Part shown: piece after piece, positions 6,552 to 7,218 of the stretch
How the letters are laid out: each line of letters starts with the position of its first letter
How positions within the stretch are numbered: the first letter of the stretch is position 1
Source of the DNA: Lamprocystis purpurea
Lineage (GTDB): Bacteria; Pseudomonadota; Gammaproteobacteria; Chromatiales; Chromatiaceae
Assembly (NCBI GenBank): GCA_020718945.1
Contig: DYRB01000142.1
Location: forward strand, 1-7,218
DNA: 7,218 nt
Direction: 5' to 3'
Translations under genes and position numbers: made by a program
The notes under the pieces: model-generated
Database searches by the model: none
Seen by the model: the letters and a program-made list of their open reading frames with translations, nothing else
What the model was told of the DNA's origin: nothing

Positions 6552-6554
6552 CCC

Positions 6555-6713
6555 CAACAAGACAAATAAGCCGCAAATGAACGCAAATAGACGCAAATAA
6601 ACAAGGAGTTGTCGGTCTCCGGTTCACCTTGCCGACGACCTTCGAACTCTGCCTAACTGACTGAACCATTTGCGAAAATTTGCGTTCATTGGCGGCTGAA
6701 TTGCTCTTTCCAG
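6555..6713 (+). mobile_element. MITE-like CGCAAAT element, full copy with perfect 8-bp flanking repeat
   Basis: A 159-bp element with terminal inverted repeats; the inner 30 bp (6569-6598 and 6668-6697) match at 26 of 30 positions when one arm is reversed. It is flanked by perfect direct repeats GATAACCC at 6547-6554 and 6714-6721, as expected for a target-site duplication. Its left arm contains three CGCAAAT heptamers at exact 10-bp spacing. A tiny frame (ATG AAC GCA AAT AGA CGC AAA TAA, from 6578) occurs in the arm but is probably not translated. It separates the methyltransferase from the HD-hydrolase gene. Confidence 0.9.
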
Positions 6714-6737
6714 GATAACCCGCAACGGAGCCCCACC

Positions 6738-7218
6738 TTGTCCGACCCGCAACTGCGCCTGGAACTGGCCGTCATCATCGAGGCCCTGGGCTTCGCCGCC
6801 CGCAAGCACCGCGACCAGCGGCGCAAGGACCACGCCGCCTCGCCCTACATCAACCACCCCATAGCCCTGGTCGAGGTGCTGTGCAACGAGGTCGGCATAG
6901 TCGAGGCGGATGTCCTGTGCGCGGCCCTGCTCCACGACACCCTGGAAGATACCCAGACCAGCCAGGCGGAACTGGGGGCGGCCTTCGGGCCCAGGGTTGC
7001 GGCCATAGTCCTGGAGGTGACCGACGACAAGGCCCTGCCCAAGGCGGAGCGCAAGCGGGCCCAGGTGGAGCGGGCGGGCCGGGCGAGCCAGGCCGCACGC
7101 CTGGTGAAGCTGGCCGACAAGATCTGCAACCTGCGCGACGTGGCCCACAACCCGCCTGTGGTCTGGGACCTGGCCCGGCGCCAGGCCTACTTCGACTGGG
7201 CCCTGGAGGTGGTGGACC
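6738..7218 (+). CDS. MESH1-type HD-domain (p)ppGpp hydrolase-like protein, partial
   Basis: Predicted small alarmone hydrolase: the stand-alone HD hydrolase domain of the RelA/SpoT family, without a synthetase domain; human MESH1 also acts on NADPH. Seen: INHP with H40, the HD pair H66-D67 followed by TLED (E70, D71), the VTDDKALPKAERKRAQVE block (94-111), and KLADKICNL with D127 and N131, matching the manganese-binding and active-site pattern of MESH1. The frame runs without a stop from TTG 6738 past the window end; 160 residues are visible, roughly the expected domain, so only a short C terminus is missing. TTG is chosen because GGAG at 6727-6730 sits seven bases upstream and the protein then begins SDPQLRLELAVI. 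The mobile element upstream ends just before this site, leaving the ribosome-binding site intact. Confidence 0.88.
   Translation, partial: MSDPQLRLELAVIIEALGFAARKHRDQRRKDHAASPYINHPIALVEVLCNEVGIVEADVLCAALLHDTLEDTQTSQAELGAAFGPRVAAIVLEVTDDKALPKAERKRAQVERAGRASQAARLVKLADKICNLRDVAHNPPVVWDLARRQAYFDWALEVVD

Noticed and set aside
6569..6600. CRISPR-like or tandem repeat array
   Set aside because: The heptamers are 10 bp apart, have no spacers, and are explained as arms of a dispersed palindromic element.

Overview
This is a GC-rich stretch (little AT-rich DNA outside the intergenic repeats) from what looks like a Gram-negative proteobacterium. Diheme cytochrome c4, a SCO/PCu(A)C copper pair, a periplasmic-type lytic transglycosylase and heavy G/C third-position bias suggest a gammaproteobacterium, perhaps a purple sulfur bacterium of the Chromatiaceae. 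That placement is inference; there is no rRNA or other taxonomic marker here.

Layout. From 55 to 2299 three plus-strand genes run close together: a SCO1/SenC copper chaperone, a PCu(A)C periplasmic copper chaperone with a perfect copper motif, and a HIT-superfamily protein of the GalT / GDP-hexose phosphorylase type whose start is unclear. A likely promoter (about 2323-2352) precedes cytochrome c4 (2428-3063), which ends at a strong intrinsic terminator (3091-3120). An EEP-fold nuclease/phosphatase follows (3194-3961). It converges on a minus-strand zinc-ribbon protein of unknown function (4158-4748). Divergent from that, a Sel1 + SLT lytic transglycosylase (4867-5724) overlaps by 4 bp an apparently exported SAM methyltransferase (5721-6551). 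The window closes inside a MESH1-type HD hydrolase (from TTG 6738, running off the end).

The most interesting content is not a gene. Three gaps carry copies of one short repeat family: a half copy at 717-756, a full copy at 3978-4138 and a full copy in the opposite orientation at 6555-6713. Full copies are about 160 bp with roughly 45-bp imperfect terminal inverted repeats. Each arm holds three CGCAAAT heptamers spaced one helical turn apart. The copies are flanked by short direct repeats (perfect 8 bp at the right-hand copy, 6 of 8 bp at the middle one) that look like target-site duplications. This describes a MITE-like, non-autonomous mobile element. It sits tight against gene ends: its duplication contains the methyltransferase stop codon, it lies between two convergent genes, and its half copy abuts the PCu(A)C start and supplies an in-frame upstream ATG.

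Together the first genes point to respiratory copper-site assembly and electron transfer (SCO and PCu(A)C load copper into cytochrome oxidase; cytochrome c4 carries electrons to oxidases). The second half is a mixed set of cell-wall, methyl-transfer and nucleotide-hydrolase genes with no obvious common pathway.
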